Source: DASXMT01 sp963781305
GTDB taxonomy: Bacteria; Actinomycetota; Acidimicrobiia; Acidimicrobiales; RAAP-2
Direction of reading: 5' to 3'
NCBI GenBank assembly: GCA_963781305.1
Contig: CAWAFL010000013.1
Coordinates: 866,932-930,931 of the forward strand
DNA: 64,000 nt
The translations under genes were made by a program, and so were the position numbers. Positions 27,066 to 36,233 of the stretch are shown here, piece after piece (within the stretch, counting starts at the first letter, position 1; every line of letters begins with the position of its first letter). The notes beneath the pieces were generated by a model, which ran no database searches, was not told the origin of the DNA, and saw only the letters and a list, made by a program, of their open reading frames with translations.

Positions 27066-28114
27066 AGGGATTCCACCTCGTCCAGGGCGCGCTCTCCCAA
27101 CCGACGGACCTGGTCGGGGAAGGCGTCGGTGTTGCTGCGGTCGCCGGCAGCGGCCCCTCCGGCGTAGCGGGCGTAGACCCCCTGGAGGATGCAGGCCAGC
27201 TTCCAGAAGCCGAAGGCCTTGTAGTAGGGCACGGCGGACAGGTCGCGGTCCGACAACGAGGCATAGCGCGCCTCGAGCTCGGCCCGGCTGGAGAACCCCG
27301 GCAGCCGGGTGGGCCCCACGCCGATCAGCGCGACCTCGGTGTCGTCGGGCTCGGTCCAGTACACGAGGAGCAGGCCGAGATCGGCCAGGGGGTCACCGAG
27401 GGTGCAGATCTCCCAGTCGAGGACGGCCCGCACGGTGCCGTCGTCTCCGATCACCGTGTTGTCCAACCGGTAGTCGCCGTGGACGATGCCCACCCCCTGC
27501 TGCTCGGGCACCTGAGCGGCGAGCAGGTCGTGAACCCGGTCGATGATCGCCGGCCCGGGCGTCCCGTTCACCACCGACTGGGTGAACTGCCCGTGCCACC
27601 GCTTGAGCTGCCGTTCGATGTAGCCCTCGTGGCGACCGAACTGGTCGAGGCCCACGGCGGCCACGTCGACGTCGTGGAGGGCGGCCAGCGTGTCCACCAA
27701 CGACTCGCCGGCTCGGCGGCGGGTGGCCTCGTCCAGCTCGGCGGCGGCGGCCTCGTCTCTCAGGATGAGGCCCTCCACGAAGTCCATGACGTAGAACGGC
27801 GCACCGTTGACCGATTCGTCGGTGCAGAGCCCGAAGGTCTCGGGCACGGGCACGTCGGTCGCCCCCAACGCCGAGATGACGGTGTGCTCCCGCTTCATGT
27901 CGTGGGCCGTGGGCAGCACGTGGCTCACCGGAGGGCGCCGGAGGGCCATCGAGCGGCCGGCGGCGTCGGTCACCCGGTAGGTGAGGTTGGAGCGGCCCCC
28001 CGCGATCAGATCGAAAGTGAACGGTGCCTGGACCCCGTCGACGGTCGCCGTCAGCCAGGTGCTGACCGCGGGCACGTCGATCCCCTCCACCACTGTCGCT
28101 GAGGTCTCTGTCAT
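27062..28114 (-). CDS. APH-family phosphotransferase (ACAD10-like kinase)
   Basis: 350 residues from ATG 28114. The kinase-like fold is visible: the N-lobe GGRSNLTYRVTDAAGR, the catalytic loop GIVHGDYRLDNTVI (HGD...N) and the metal motif VLDWEICTLGDPLADLG (DWE). This subgroup is annotated as aminoglycoside phosphotransferase but usually works on small metabolites or acyl-CoA intermediates, as in the human ACAD10 kinase domain. TAGCGT (28122-28127) lies seven bases before the start, so the mRNA is probably leaderless. It is divergent from the ybbN-like gene, with promoters under 100 bases apart. Confidence 0.88.
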   Translation of the reverse strand: MTETSATVVEGIDVPAVSTWLTATVDGVQAPFTFDLIAGGRSNLTYRVTDAAGRSMALRRPPVSHVLPTAHDMKREHTVISALGATDVPVPETFGLCTDESVNGAPFYVMDFVEGLILRDEAAAAELDEATRRRAGESLVDTLAALHDVDVAAVGLDQFGRHEGYIERQLKRWHGQFTQSVVNGTPGPAIIDRVHDLLAAQVPEQQGVGIVHGDYRLDNTVIGDDGTVRAVLDWEICTLGDPLADLGLLLVYWTEPDDTEVALIGVGPTRLPGFSSRAELEARYASLSDRDLSAVPYYKAFGFWKLACILQGVYARYAGGAAAGDRSNTDAFPDQVRRLGERALDEVESL

Positions 28115-28223
28115 GACTACGACGCTACTTGCCCCAACGAGGCGTTCTGAGAGGGTCCGCCGTTCCTCCAGCGTGGAGGGCTTTCCGGATGGCGATCGGC
28201 CTCTGCCCGGTATCGTCATGGCG

Positions 28224-28943
28224 ATGATCGATGTAACCGATGCCACATTTGAGCAAGAGGTCCTCCGCCGCTCGAGCGAGGTTCCTGTGGTCGTGGACCT
28301 GTGGGCCCCCTGGTGCGGTCCCTGCCAGACCCTTGGTCCCATCATCGAGAAGGCGGTGGATGCCACCGAGGGTGCCGTGGTCCTGGCCAAGGTGAACGTG
28401 GACGAGAACCCCTCGATCTCGCAGAGCTTTCAGGTGAAGTCCATCCCCGCCGTCTTCGCCCTGCGGGACGGGAAGGTGGTGGACGGGTTCATCGGCGCAC
28501 AGCCCGAGGCGGCCGTGGCCGAGTTCGTGGCTAAGTTGACCCCTCAGCCCACCGAGGCGGACCTGCTCGTCGAACAGGGGCTGGCCGCCCAGGACGCGGC
28601 GTTGCTGCGCCAGGCGCTCGAGCTGCAGCCGGACCACGTCGGGGCCATCGTGGGGCTGGCCGGCCTGTTGATCGCCGAGGGGTCGACCGACGAGGCGCTG
28701 GGCCTGTTGGCGCGGATCCCCGAGACACCCGAGACCCGGCGGCTCCAGGCTGAGGCGCGCCTGGCCGCACAGCAGGTCTCGGTGACCGACGAGGCGGTCG
28801 ACGTCCTCCTCGACGAGCTCTTGGATCGGGTCCGAGAGGACGACAGTGCCCGGCAGGAGTTCGTCGATCTGCTCGAGACCCTGGAGCCGACCGACCCCCG
28901 TACCCTGCGCTACCGGAAGGCGTTGTCAGCCCGATTGTTCTGA
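28224..28943 (+). CDS. Thioredoxin-domain protein with TPR-like C-terminus (YbbN/CnoX-like)
   Basis: About 239 residues. Thioredoxin fold with active site WAPWCGPCQTLGP (about residues 26-38), cis-Pro loop SIPAV and GFIGAQPE; the C-terminal half (LRQALELQPDHVGAIVGLAG and onward) is TPR-like, as in the co-chaperone YbbN/CnoX that holds and protects unfolding proteins. Unlike E. coli CnoX it keeps the CGPC motif and could be redox-active. ATG 28224 is preferred because TATCGT (28211-28216) ends seven bases upstream; an in-frame ATG at 28218 also exists. Confidence 0.88.
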   Translation: MIDVTDATFEQEVLRRSSEVPVVVDLWAPWCGPCQTLGPIIEKAVDATEGAVVLAKVNVDENPSISQSFQVKSIPAVFALRDGKVVDGFIGAQPEAAVAEFVAKLTPQPTEADLLVEQGLAAQDAALLRQALELQPDHVGAIVGLAGLLIAEGSTDEALGLLARIPETPETRRLQAEARLAAQQVSVTDEAVDVLLDELLDRVREDDSARQEFVDLLETLEPTDPRTLRYRKALSARLF

Positions 28944-28990
28944 ACGGGCCGAAGGTTTTCGGTACGTCGGTGGACGGGTAGCGTCACCGA

Positions 28991-29860
28991 ATGGCACCCA
29001 CCTTCCTCACCCTGGGCGATCGGACCGTGGACATCCGGTACCGGGCCGTGGTGATGGGCATTCTCAATCGGACCCCGGACTCGTTCTACGACAAAGGGGC
29101 GACGTTCGGCTTCGATGCGTTTCTGCGTCGAGCCGAGACGCTGGTGGACGACGGTGCGGACATTCTCGACGTGGGTGGAGTGAAAGCGGGTCCGGGTCCC
29201 GAAGTGACCGAGGCCGAGGAGCTCGACCGGGTGATCCCGGCCATCGAGGCCCTCCACCTCCGGTTCGACGTCCCGCTGTCGGTTGACACGTGGCGGGCCT
29301 CGGTGGCCAAGGACGCCTACCGCGCCGGTGCGGTGGTGGGCAACGACATCAGCGGGTTCGGCGACCCCGAGTACCTGTCGGTGGCTGCCGCCGCCGGGGC
29401 CACGGTGGTGGCCACCCACATCCGTCTCGGGCCGCGGATCCCCGATCCCGAACCGGTGTATGACGACGTGGTCGAGGCAGTCTGCGCTTTCTTGGTGGAG
29501 CGGGCGAAGCGGGCGACCGCGCTCGGGCTCACCCCCGATCGCATCGTGCTCGACGCCGGGCTCGACCTGGGGAAGACGGCCGAGCAGTCGCTCATCTTGC
29601 TGCGGGCCTCGGGCACGCTGGCCGGGCTCGGGTATCCCCTCCTGCTGTCGGCGTCCAACAAGACGTTCCTGGGCAAGGTGCTCGACCTCGAGATCAACGA
29701 ACGGGGGCCGGCCTCGCTGAGTGCGGCGGCCCTGGGCGTCTCGCTCGGCTGCCGTATCGTCCGCGTGCACGACGTGGCCGGCACGCGCCGTGTATGCGAC
29801 TCGTTGGCCGCAATCGTTCGGGCCGGGGCCGAGTCCCGGGCCGACGCGGCCGGGGTTTGA
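28991..29860 (+). CDS. FolP2-type dihydropteroate synthase homologue
   Basis: 289 residues. The DHPS barrel is clear (MGILNRTPDSFYDKGATFG at about residues 18-36, SVDTWRASVAKDAYRAGA, GNDISGF). It matches the mycobacterial FolP2 branch: NRTPDSFYDKG replaces NVTPDSFSDGG, and GGVKAGPGPEV replaces the canonical GGESTRPG loop. FolP2 of Mycobacterium leprae is reported not to give DHPS activity, so a folate role here should not be assumed. TAGCGT lies six bases before the ATG (leaderless). holA starts three bases after the stop. Confidence 0.85.
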   Translation: MAPTFLTLGDRTVDIRYRAVVMGILNRTPDSFYDKGATFGFDAFLRRAETLVDDGADILDVGGVKAGPGPEVTEAEELDRVIPAIEALHLRFDVPLSVDTWRASVAKDAYRAGAVVGNDISGFGDPEYLSVAAAAGATVVATHIRLGPRIPDPEPVYDDVVEAVCAFLVERAKRATALGLTPDRIVLDAGLDLGKTAEQSLILLRASGTLAGLGYPLLLSASNKTFLGKVLDLEINERGPASLSAAALGVSLGCRIVRVHDVAGTRRVCDSLAAIVRAGAESRADAAGV

Positions 29861-29862
29861 CG

Positions 29863-30861
29863 GTGTCGGCGACGGTGACCGACGTGCGCCCGGTGTACCT
29901 GGTCAAAGGGGACGACCCCTCGCTGGTGGCCCAGGCCGCGCACGGGTTGACCGAGGAGCTGGTGGGCGGGTCGGACCCCAGCCTGGCGGTGGAGGAATTC
30001 GGCGGCCCCGGAGCCGAGGACCTGGATGTGGGCCAGGTGATCGACGCCTGCACGACGCCGCCGTTCCTGGTGGAGCGCCGGGTGGTGGTGGTGCGCGACG
30101 CCGGACAGCTCAACGCGGCCGAAGGCGCCCGGCTCACCGCCTATCTCGAGGACCCGCTGCCGACCACGTCGTTGGTGCTGGTGGGCGGGGGCGGCACGGT
30201 GCCCGCCGCCCTGGCGAAGTCGGTGGGCAAGGTCGGCGAGGTGGTGAACACCGCGGTGGGCACGGGGAAGGCCCGGAGCCAATGGCTGGCCGAGCACCTA
30301 CGGGGCGCACCGGTCCGGCTGGATGCGGCGGCCACGGCCAAGCTGGGCGAGCACCTGGGCGGTGACATGGGCCGCCTGGCCGGCCTGCTCGACACGTTGG
30401 CTGCCGCCTACGGGGTCGGGGCCACGGTCAAGGTGAACGACTTGACCCCGTTCCTTGGGGAGGCCGGCTCGGTGGCGCCGTGGGACCTCACCGATGCCAT
30501 CGACAGTGGCGACGCGGCGAAGTCGCTGGGCCTCCTCTACCGCATGACCGGGGCGGGGGAGCTCCATCCCCTGGCGGCCATGTCCCTGTTGCACCGCCAC
30601 TACCGCCAGATGCTCCGACTCGACGGGTCGGGGGTGACCTCGCCGGAGGAGGCGGCCGAGCTGCTCGGCCTGCGCAGTGCCTATCCGGCCAAGAAGGCAC
30701 TGGCCCAGTGCCGGCGGTTGGGGACGGCGCGGATTGCCCGCGCCATCAACCTGCTGGCCCAGGCCGACCTGGATCTCCGGGGGGTGACGGCCCTGCCCGG
30801 GGAGCTGGTGCTCCAAGTCCTGGTGGCCCGGCTCAGCCGGCTGGTGCGCCAGGGTCGCTGA
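29863..30861 (+). CDS. holA: DNA polymerase III delta subunit
   Basis: 332 residues from GTG 29863. Clamp-loader delta features: VYLVKGDDPSLVAQ at the N-terminus, the region PFLVERRVVVVRDAGQL, PLPTTSLVLVGGGG and the C-terminal collar with LYRMTGAGELHPLAAMSLLHRHYRQMLRL and a late LDLRG-like LDLRGVTALPGELVLQ. It opens the beta clamp in the clamp-loader complex. It directly follows the FolP2 gene. In many actinobacteria rpsT and lepA follow closely; here they are about 23 kb away. Confidence 0.9.
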   Translation: MSATVTDVRPVYLVKGDDPSLVAQAAHGLTEELVGGSDPSLAVEEFGGPGAEDLDVGQVIDACTTPPFLVERRVVVVRDAGQLNAAEGARLTAYLEDPLPTTSLVLVGGGGTVPAALAKSVGKVGEVVNTAVGTGKARSQWLAEHLRGAPVRLDAAATAKLGEHLGGDMGRLAGLLDTLAAAYGVGATVKVNDLTPFLGEAGSVAPWDLTDAIDSGDAAKSLGLLYRMTGAGELHPLAAMSLLHRHYRQMLRLDGSGVTSPEEAAELLGLRSAYPAKKALAQCRRLGTARIARAINLLAQADLDLRGVTALPGELVLQVLVARLSRLVRQGR

Positions 30862-30901
30862 GCGCTGCCGGCCGCATTGGTCGGCGTTGCGGACGGCCTT
30901 G

Positions 30902-30960
30902 CCGTCGTCCCGGACGGCTCAACCGTCGTCCCGGACGGGCCTTGCCGTCGTCCCGGACGG
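30902..30960. repeat. Three copies of a 16-bp palindromic repeat between holA and dnaE2
   Basis: CCGTCGTCCCGGACGG occurs at 30902-30917, 30923-30938 and 30945-30960. Each copy can form a small hairpin (CCGTC/GACGG), and the array sits between convergent genes, so it may serve as a bidirectional terminator. Confidence 0.7.
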
Positions 30961-30991
30961 CTCAGCTCGGGCCTGATCCGGATCGCAGTGC

Positions 30992-33900
30992 TCACCGGAA
31001 GTCCCGGGAGGGCGGCACCGGCCCCAGCTCGAGGGGCTCGATCCGCTCAGCCACCAGGTTGATGGCCCCGTCGCCGCGCTCGAGCCGCCCGCGGACCAAA
31101 AGGGCGGGGGAGAACCGGGCCACCGATCGCCACCGCACCCACGCCCCCCGGGAGCAGATCACGTTGACCATGCCCGTCTCGTCCTCGATGTTCAAGAAGA
31201 CGGCGCCGTGGGCGCTCTCGGGATGCTGGCGATGGGTGACCACTCCCCCCACGGTGATCCGCTCGCCGGAGGCGACCGTGTCCAGTTCGCCCGAGGGGAC
31301 CACGCCCTGACGCTGGAGCTCCGGACGGGCCAGCTCCATGGCGGTGAGGTCGGGGGTCATGCCCAGGGCCCATAGGTCGTCGGCCACGTCCTCCCAGGCG
31401 GTGGCGGTGGGAAGCGCCGGCGACTCGGCCCCGGTGACCATCCCTGGGAGCCGGCCCGGGGTGGCCTGGGCCGCGGCGCCCGCCGCCCACACCAGGGACC
31501 GCCGATTGCCGGCTTCCTGCTCGTCGTCCGTCGTCGCCGGCTCGTTCCCTACCCGCCCATTCGCCGCCGCACGGCCGCTCGTTGCCGGCTTGCCGTTTGT
31601 CGTCGGCTTGCCGTTCCCTACCGCCCCGTTCCTCGCCGGCAGGTCGTCCAATGCCCCGGCCGTGGCCAGCGCCTCCAGCTGCGCCTTGGTGGCACCGGCC
31701 CGGCGGACCAAGTCCTCCATGCCCGACCAGGGACGCCCGGCGGCAATCTGCTCGGCCGTCTCGCTACCGATGCCTCGCACCGAGGACACCCCGAGCCGGA
31801 TGGCGGGGTCGCCCTCGAGCATGGCGGCGCCGGGGCCGTCGCCCTCGAGCATGGCAGCGCGGCCGTCGCCCTCAAGCATGGCGTCGCGGCCGTCGCCCTC
31901 AAGCATGGCGTCGGCCCCACCCCGATTGACGTCGGGCCGGAGGATGGTGACCCCGTGGCGCTTGGCGTCGGCGATCAGGCTCTGGGGTGACCAGAACCCC
32001 ATGGGTTGGGCGTTCAACAGTCCGGCGGTGAAGGCGGCCGGGTAATGCAGCTTGAACCAGGCCGTGGAGTACACCAGATAGGCGAAGGCCACCGAGTGGC
32101 TCTCGGGGAACCCGAAGTTGGCGAAGGCGGCCAGAGCGGCGTAGACCTGCTCGGCCACGTCAGCAGACACGTCCCGGGCGGCCATCCCGTCGAACAACCG
32201 GTCCCGGAGCCGGTCCATGCGCTCGCCCGACCGCTTGGCCCCCATGGCCTGGCGGAGCTCGTCGGCCTCGGCCGGGGTGAAGCCGGCCACGTCGATGGCA
32301 ATCTGCATCAGCTGCTCCTGGAAGAGGGGCACTCCGAGTGTCCGGTTCAGCGCCGGCTCTAGCAAGGGGTGCAGGAAGGTGATGTCCTCCTCCTTGTTCC
32401 GCCGTCGGATGAAGGGGTGGACTGCGTTGCCCTGGATGGGCCCGGGCCGGATGAGGGCCACCTCGATGGCCAGGTCGTAGAAGCACCGGGGCTTCACCCG
32501 GGGCAGGGTGCCCATCTGGGCCCGGGACTCCACCTGGAACACCCCCACGGTGTCGGCCCGGCACAACAGGTCGTAGACCTCGGGCTCCTGGTCGAGGAGG
32601 GCCACGTCGACCCGGACGCCGTGGTGTGCGGCCACCAGGTCGACCATGTTGTGGAGGGCGGTGAGCATGCCCAGTCCGAGCAGGTCGAACTTGACCAGCC
32701 CTACCGCGGCGCAGTCGTCCTTGTCCCACTGCAGGACGGTCCGCCCGGGCATCCGGGCCCACTCCACCGGGCAGACCTCGACCACGGGACGGTCGCAGAT
32801 CACCATGCCCCCCGAGTGGATGCCGAGGTGCCGGGGGAAGTCGAGCACCTCCTCGGCCAGGTCGCGCACCATCGACGGGATGGCCTCCTGGTCGCGGATC
32901 GAGTCGCCTCGGTCGACCGAGCCCGCCCACCCCTCCACCTCGGCCAGCGGGTGCCCGAGGGCCTTGCCGATATCGCGGAGGGCAGAGCGCGACCGGTAGG
33001 TGATGACGTTGGCCACCTGGGCCGCGTGCAACCGGCCGTAGCGCTCATAGACGTACTGGATGACCTCTTCCCGCCGGCCCGACTCGATGTCCACGTCGAT
33101 GTCGGGGGGGCCGTCGCGGGCCGGGGAGAGGAACCGCTCGAACAGCAGCCCCAGATGCACGGCGTCCACATTGGTGATGCCCAGGGCGTAACAGACGGCT
33201 GAGGTGGCGGCCGAGCCGCGGCCCTGGCAGAAGATGTCCTGCTCTCGACAGAACCGCACGATGTCCCACACGGTGAGGAAGTAGCCGGGGAAGCCGAGGG
33301 CGTCGATGACGGCCAGCTCGTGGTCGAGCCGCTCCCACGCCCCGGGCACCCGCTCGGCCTCCCGCGGGCCGTAGCGTTCGAGGGCTCCCCGACGGACCAG
33401 CTCGACGAGCCAGGTCTGCTCGGTGTAGCCGGCCGGGATCGGAAAGTCGGGGAGGCGGGGAGCGACCAGGTGGAGGTCGAAGGCACAGGCGGCGGCGATC
33501 TCGGCTGCCCGTTCGATCACCCCGGGCCACCGGGCGAACCGCCGCCGCTGCTCGCTCTCCGACCGCAGGCAGGCCATGGCCGAGGGAGGGAGCCAGCCCT
33601 GCAGCTCATCGAGCGGGCGCCGGGCCCGTACCGCGGCCAGGGCGGTGGCCAGCGGGAACCGAGCGGGGGAGGCGTAGTGCACGTTGTTGGTGGCCACAGG
33701 GCTCACCCCCCGTTCTACGGCCAACAGGGCCAGGGCATCGTTGCGCGCCGTGTCGAGGGGATCGCCGTGGTCCCACAGCTCAACGGCCACGTTGTCCGCT
33801 CCGAAGCTGTCGATCAGGTGATCGAGCTGTCGCGCTGCCGCCGACGGGCCGCCTGCGGTCAGGGCGCCGGCTACCGCGCCCTTCCGGCAGCCGGTCAAGA

Positions 33901-34297
33901 TCTGCCAGTGGCCCCCGTGGCGGGCGGCCAGGTCGTCGAGGGTGAAGATCGGCTTTCCCTTCTCCCCGCCGGCCAGATGGGCCTCGGCGATGGCCCGGCT
34001 GAGTCGGGCGTAGCCCGCGGGGTCACGGGCCAACACGATGAGATGGGTGCCCCCCGGGTCGGGGACGCCGGTGCGGGGGGCGGAGGGAGAGAGGGCCAGC
34101 TCGACACCGAACACGGTGGGTACATCGAGGACCCGCGCCGCCTCGGCGAAGCGGACGGCGCCGTAGAGACCGTCATGGTCGGTGAGGGCCAAGGCCGACA
34201 GGCCGAGTCGGGAGGCCTCGGCCACCAGCTCCTCGGGGTGGCTGGCGCCGTCGAGGAAAGAGAAATTGGAGTGCACGTGTAGCTCTGCGTAGGGCAC
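30992..34297 (-). CDS. dnaE2: Error-prone DNA polymerase DnaE2 (ImuC)
   Basis: 1101 residues from GTG 34297 (VPYAELHVHSNFSFLDGASH). Domains in order: PHP (about 1-270), the polymerase core with catalytic Asp residues in PPDIDVDIES (D399, D401, D403) and VKFDLLGLG (D538), fingers, HhH (SSVRGIGSETAEQ) and an OB fold near the end (ITVGGVVTHRQHPESAHGAV). It performs translesion synthesis in the SOS response with ImuA' and ImuB. Unusual: residues about 795-830 contain four copies of AMLEGDG in a surface loop just before the HhH region, followed by a second low-complexity linker (NGKPTTNGKPATSG). Imu genes lie upstream on the same strand. Confidence 0.93.
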   Translation of the reverse strand: MPYAELHVHSNFSFLDGASHPEELVAEASRLGLSALALTDHDGLYGAVRFAEAARVLDVPTVFGVELALSPSAPRTGVPDPGGTHLIVLARDPAGYARLSRAIAEAHLAGGEKGKPIFTLDDLAARHGGHWQILTGCRKGAVAGALTAGGPSAAARQLDHLIDSFGADNVAVELWDHGDPLDTARNDALALLAVERGVSPVATNNVHYASPARFPLATALAAVRARRPLDELQGWLPPSAMACLRSESEQRRRFARWPGVIERAAEIAAACAFDLHLVAPRLPDFPIPAGYTEQTWLVELVRRGALERYGPREAERVPGAWERLDHELAVIDALGFPGYFLTVWDIVRFCREQDIFCQGRGSAATSAVCYALGITNVDAVHLGLLFERFLSPARDGPPDIDVDIESGRREEVIQYVYERYGRLHAAQVANVITYRSRSALRDIGKALGHPLAEVEGWAGSVDRGDSIRDQEAIPSMVRDLAEEVLDFPRHLGIHSGGMVICDRPVVEVCPVEWARMPGRTVLQWDKDDCAAVGLVKFDLLGLGMLTALHNMVDLVAAHHGVRVDVALLDQEPEVYDLLCRADTVGVFQVESRAQMGTLPRVKPRCFYDLAIEVALIRPGPIQGNAVHPFIRRRNKEEDITFLHPLLEPALNRTLGVPLFQEQLMQIAIDVAGFTPAEADELRQAMGAKRSGERMDRLRDRLFDGMAARDVSADVAEQVYAALAAFANFGFPESHSVAFAYLVYSTAWFKLHYPAAFTAGLLNAQPMGFWSPQSLIADAKRHGVTILRPDVNRGGADAMLEGDGRDAMLEGDGRAAMLEGDGPGAAMLEGDPAIRLGVSSVRGIGSETAEQIAAGRPWSGMEDLVRRAGATKAQLEALATAGALDDLPARNGAVGNGKPTTNGKPATSGRAAANGRVGNEPATTDDEQEAGNRRSLVWAAGAAAQATPGRLPGMVTGAESPALPTATAWEDVADDLWALGMTPDLTAMELARPELQRQGVVPSGELDTVASGERITVGGVVTHRQHPESAHGAVFLNIEDETGMVNVICSRGAWVRWRSVARFSPALLVRGRLERGDGAINLVAERIEPLELGPVPPSRDFR
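31808..31915 (-). repeat. In-frame tandem repeat inside dnaE2 (AMLEGDG x4)
   Basis: Four imperfect 24-30 bp copies encode [D/A]AMLEGDG[R/P]. All keep the reading frame. It lies between the core NRGGA segment and the HhH domain of the polymerase. Confidence 0.85.
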
Positions 34298-34365
34298 TGA
34301 TCTACCTGCTCTTCTGTACTGCTCCCGCCTCGACTGTTCTGCTCCACTTCGCTTCGGTACTGCCG

Positions 34366-34423
34366 GTCTGTTCAGTCCCGCTGGTCTGTTCAGCCGATCT
34401 GGTTCAGCCGATCTGTTCAGCCG
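34366..34423. repeat. Tandem repeat between imuB and dnaE2
   Basis: A run of CTGTTCAGYCCGAT-like units fills much of the gap between imuB and the dnaE2 start. Some units overlap the end of imuB. A longer dnaE2 start upstream would translate this as RLNRSAEPDRLNRPAGLNRP, which argues against such a start. Confidence 0.6.
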
Positions 34424-35505
34424 TATGTGGCCTCGACCCACCACCGGCCCTGTTCGGTCAACAGCAGCCGGGCATCCTGGCCGGCCAGCACGACCTGCAT
34501 GCGGGCCGTTCGTCGTCGGGCCCGTGACCACCACCGCTCCTCGGCCGGCCACGGCCCGGCCCAGGCGGTCACCGCCGTCCACGGGCCGCCGCCCACCGAC
34601 AGGCGTCCAGGCGTAGCGGTGAGGAGGCCCCGCCCCGAGACCACCACCGGTTCACCGGCGTCGTCGACCACCTCGGCGCCTAGCGGAGGGGTGTGCACGA
34701 TGGCCGGGGCCGGCGGTGGGATCTGCCCGGGCCAGGGCGCATCCAAGGTCCGGTCGCCGGGGGTCTCCCGGGCCCCCCAGGTGACCAGTCGGGACCGCTC
34801 GGCCGGGCTGCGACCCCCCTGCAGCCGGATCCGGAGCACGCCGTCGGCCCCGAGGAGTCGCTGCACGTCGGCCAGGGTCCGGGCCGCCCGGGCATCCCGG
34901 TCGCTGGTGCCGCCCCAGAAGCCGCCCTGGGTGCCGGCGGCCGGTCGGCCCCCGTGCTGGTCCCTCTGGATGCGGCGGTCGATCCCGGGCTGGCGGAACC
35001 CGGCGAGCTCCCCGGTGTCTCCGCGGGCCACCCGGTGGCGGAGGGCGCCGTCGGCCCCAAAGCGACCGAGGACGTGGCGTTCGGGGAGGGCGGCGAAGTT
35101 CCCCAGCGTGCGGATCCCGAGCCGGGCCAACAGCTCGGCCAAGTCGGGATCTCCGAGGGTGGTCACCGGCAGGGGGGCGAGGAACGCAGGTGTGGTTCCG
35201 GCCGGGACCACCAGCGTGGCCCGAGCGGCCAGCACGGCACCGAACAGGCCGTCGGCGATGCCCACCTGGGTTTCAGCGATGGTGGCGGTGGCCTCGGTGA
35301 CCAGGTCGACCAGCGCTTGTTCGCCCCCGAAGTACCGGGCCGGCCCGCGGGCGGGGAGCGAGCAGATGCCGGGCCGGACGGGCTGGACCCAGGGGCAGTA
35401 GACCTCCACGGCGGCCAGCACCTGGATAAAGGTCCGGAGCAGGGCGCCCCCCTCGTCCTCGTCGAGAAGACCGGGGCACCGTACGACCAGCAGCCGTTCG
35501 ATCAT
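34417..35505 (-). CDS. imuB: ImuB, Y-family polymerase-like mutasome subunit, short N-terminus
   Basis: 362 residues from ATG 35505, which overlaps the imuA' stop by four bases. The core PVRPGICSLPARGPARYFGG and VGIADGLFGAVLAARA, then LLARLGIRTLGNFAALPERHVLGRFG, is diagnostic of ImuB. Mycobacterial ImuB is about 520 residues; this protein starts only ~45 residues before the RPG segment, so most of the N-terminal palm of the Y-family fold is missing. ImuB is an inactive polymerase that links ImuA', DnaE2 and the beta clamp, so the loss may be tolerated. No upstream start extends the homology in any frame I can see. Confidence 0.87.
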   Translation of the reverse strand: MIERLLVVRCPGLLDEDEGGALLRTFIQVLAAVEVYCPWVQPVRPGICSLPARGPARYFGGEQALVDLVTEATATIAETQVGIADGLFGAVLAARATLVVPAGTTPAFLAPLPVTTLGDPDLAELLARLGIRTLGNFAALPERHVLGRFGADGALRHRVARGDTGELAGFRQPGIDRRIQRDQHGGRPAAGTQGGFWGGTSDRDARAARTLADVQRLLGADGVLRIRLQGGRSPAERSRLVTWGARETPGDRTLDAPWPGQIPPPAPAIVHTPPLGAEVVDDAGEPVVVSGRGLLTATPGRLSVGGGPWTAVTAWAGPWPAEERWWSRARRRTARMQVVLAGQDARLLLTEQGRWWVEATYG

Positions 35506-36233
35506 GTCGGCGCGTCCACCGGCCCGTCGGGGCCGGCGTCCTCCACGGTTCCCGCCATCGAGGGCAGCCACAGCTCTCGCCGTCGTGGCCGGGCTGCCGA
35601 TCGTCGCCCGGTTGCGGTCACCGTCACCCGCCGTCGGCGGAGATGGCCGTCCCCGCTGCCGATGCCATCCCACCGGGTGTTCCCGACGATCAGCCGGAGA
35701 TCGGGGCACTCCGGCCAGCCGGCGTGCCCGGGGAGGACGATGAGAATCGCCCCTCGATCCCGGGTGCGGGCCAACAGACGCCGGGCCATGGCCGGGCGGA
35801 CGGGGAAGGGCGGGCACAACACGACGACGTCGATGCCGCCGAGGAGGACAGCGGTGGCCTCGGCCCACTTCGGCCCCGGGGAGGGGAGGAGGACCAGTCG
35901 GGTGAGGTCGATCCCCAGGTCATCGGCGGCGACAGCCCCCAGGCCGGTGAGCCCCACCGCCGCGCACCAGGACCCTGCCGACGAGGCTGCGCCGAGGAGC
36001 GACAAACCCAAGGTGAGCCCGCTGGTCGTCCCGCTCGCCCTGTCGGCGGCCCGCCCACCCGCACCCTCGCCGGCCACGACGATCGAGGTGCCCCGACGGA
36101 GGCCGCCATCGGGAAAAAGCCCCTGGAGGGGAGGAATCACCGGGAGGAGCTGGCTCTCGCTCGAGGAGGTGGGTCGGGCCCGTTCGGCCAGGATGGCCAG
36201 GGACTCACGGACAGCGGGAGCCCTGTCTTTCAC
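35502..36233 (-). CDS. imuA': ImuA' (SulA/RecA-like mutasome subunit)
   Basis: About 243 residues from GTG 36233. RecA-like features: LLPVIPPLQGLFPDGGLRRG and TSIVVAGEGAGGRAADRASG (a degenerate P-loop region), then RLVLLPSPGPKWAEATAVLL and VVVLCPPFPVRPAMARRLL. ImuA' helps ImuB and DnaE2 assemble at lesions. The frame is open further upstream, but that would place the start through the LexA box, so GTG 36233 is preferred. The gene is first in the imuA'-imuB-dnaE2 unit and should be DNA-damage inducible. Confidence 0.83.
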   Translation of the reverse strand: MKDRAPAVRESLAILAERARPTSSSESQLLPVIPPLQGLFPDGGLRRGTSIVVAGEGAGGRAADRASGTTSGLTLGLSLLGAASSAGSWCAAVGLTGLGAVAADDLGIDLTRLVLLPSPGPKWAEATAVLLGGIDVVVLCPPFPVRPAMARRLLARTRDRGAILIVLPGHAGWPECPDLRLIVGNTRWDGIGSGDGHLRRRRVTVTATGRRSAARPRRRELWLPSMAGTVEDAGPDGPVDAPT

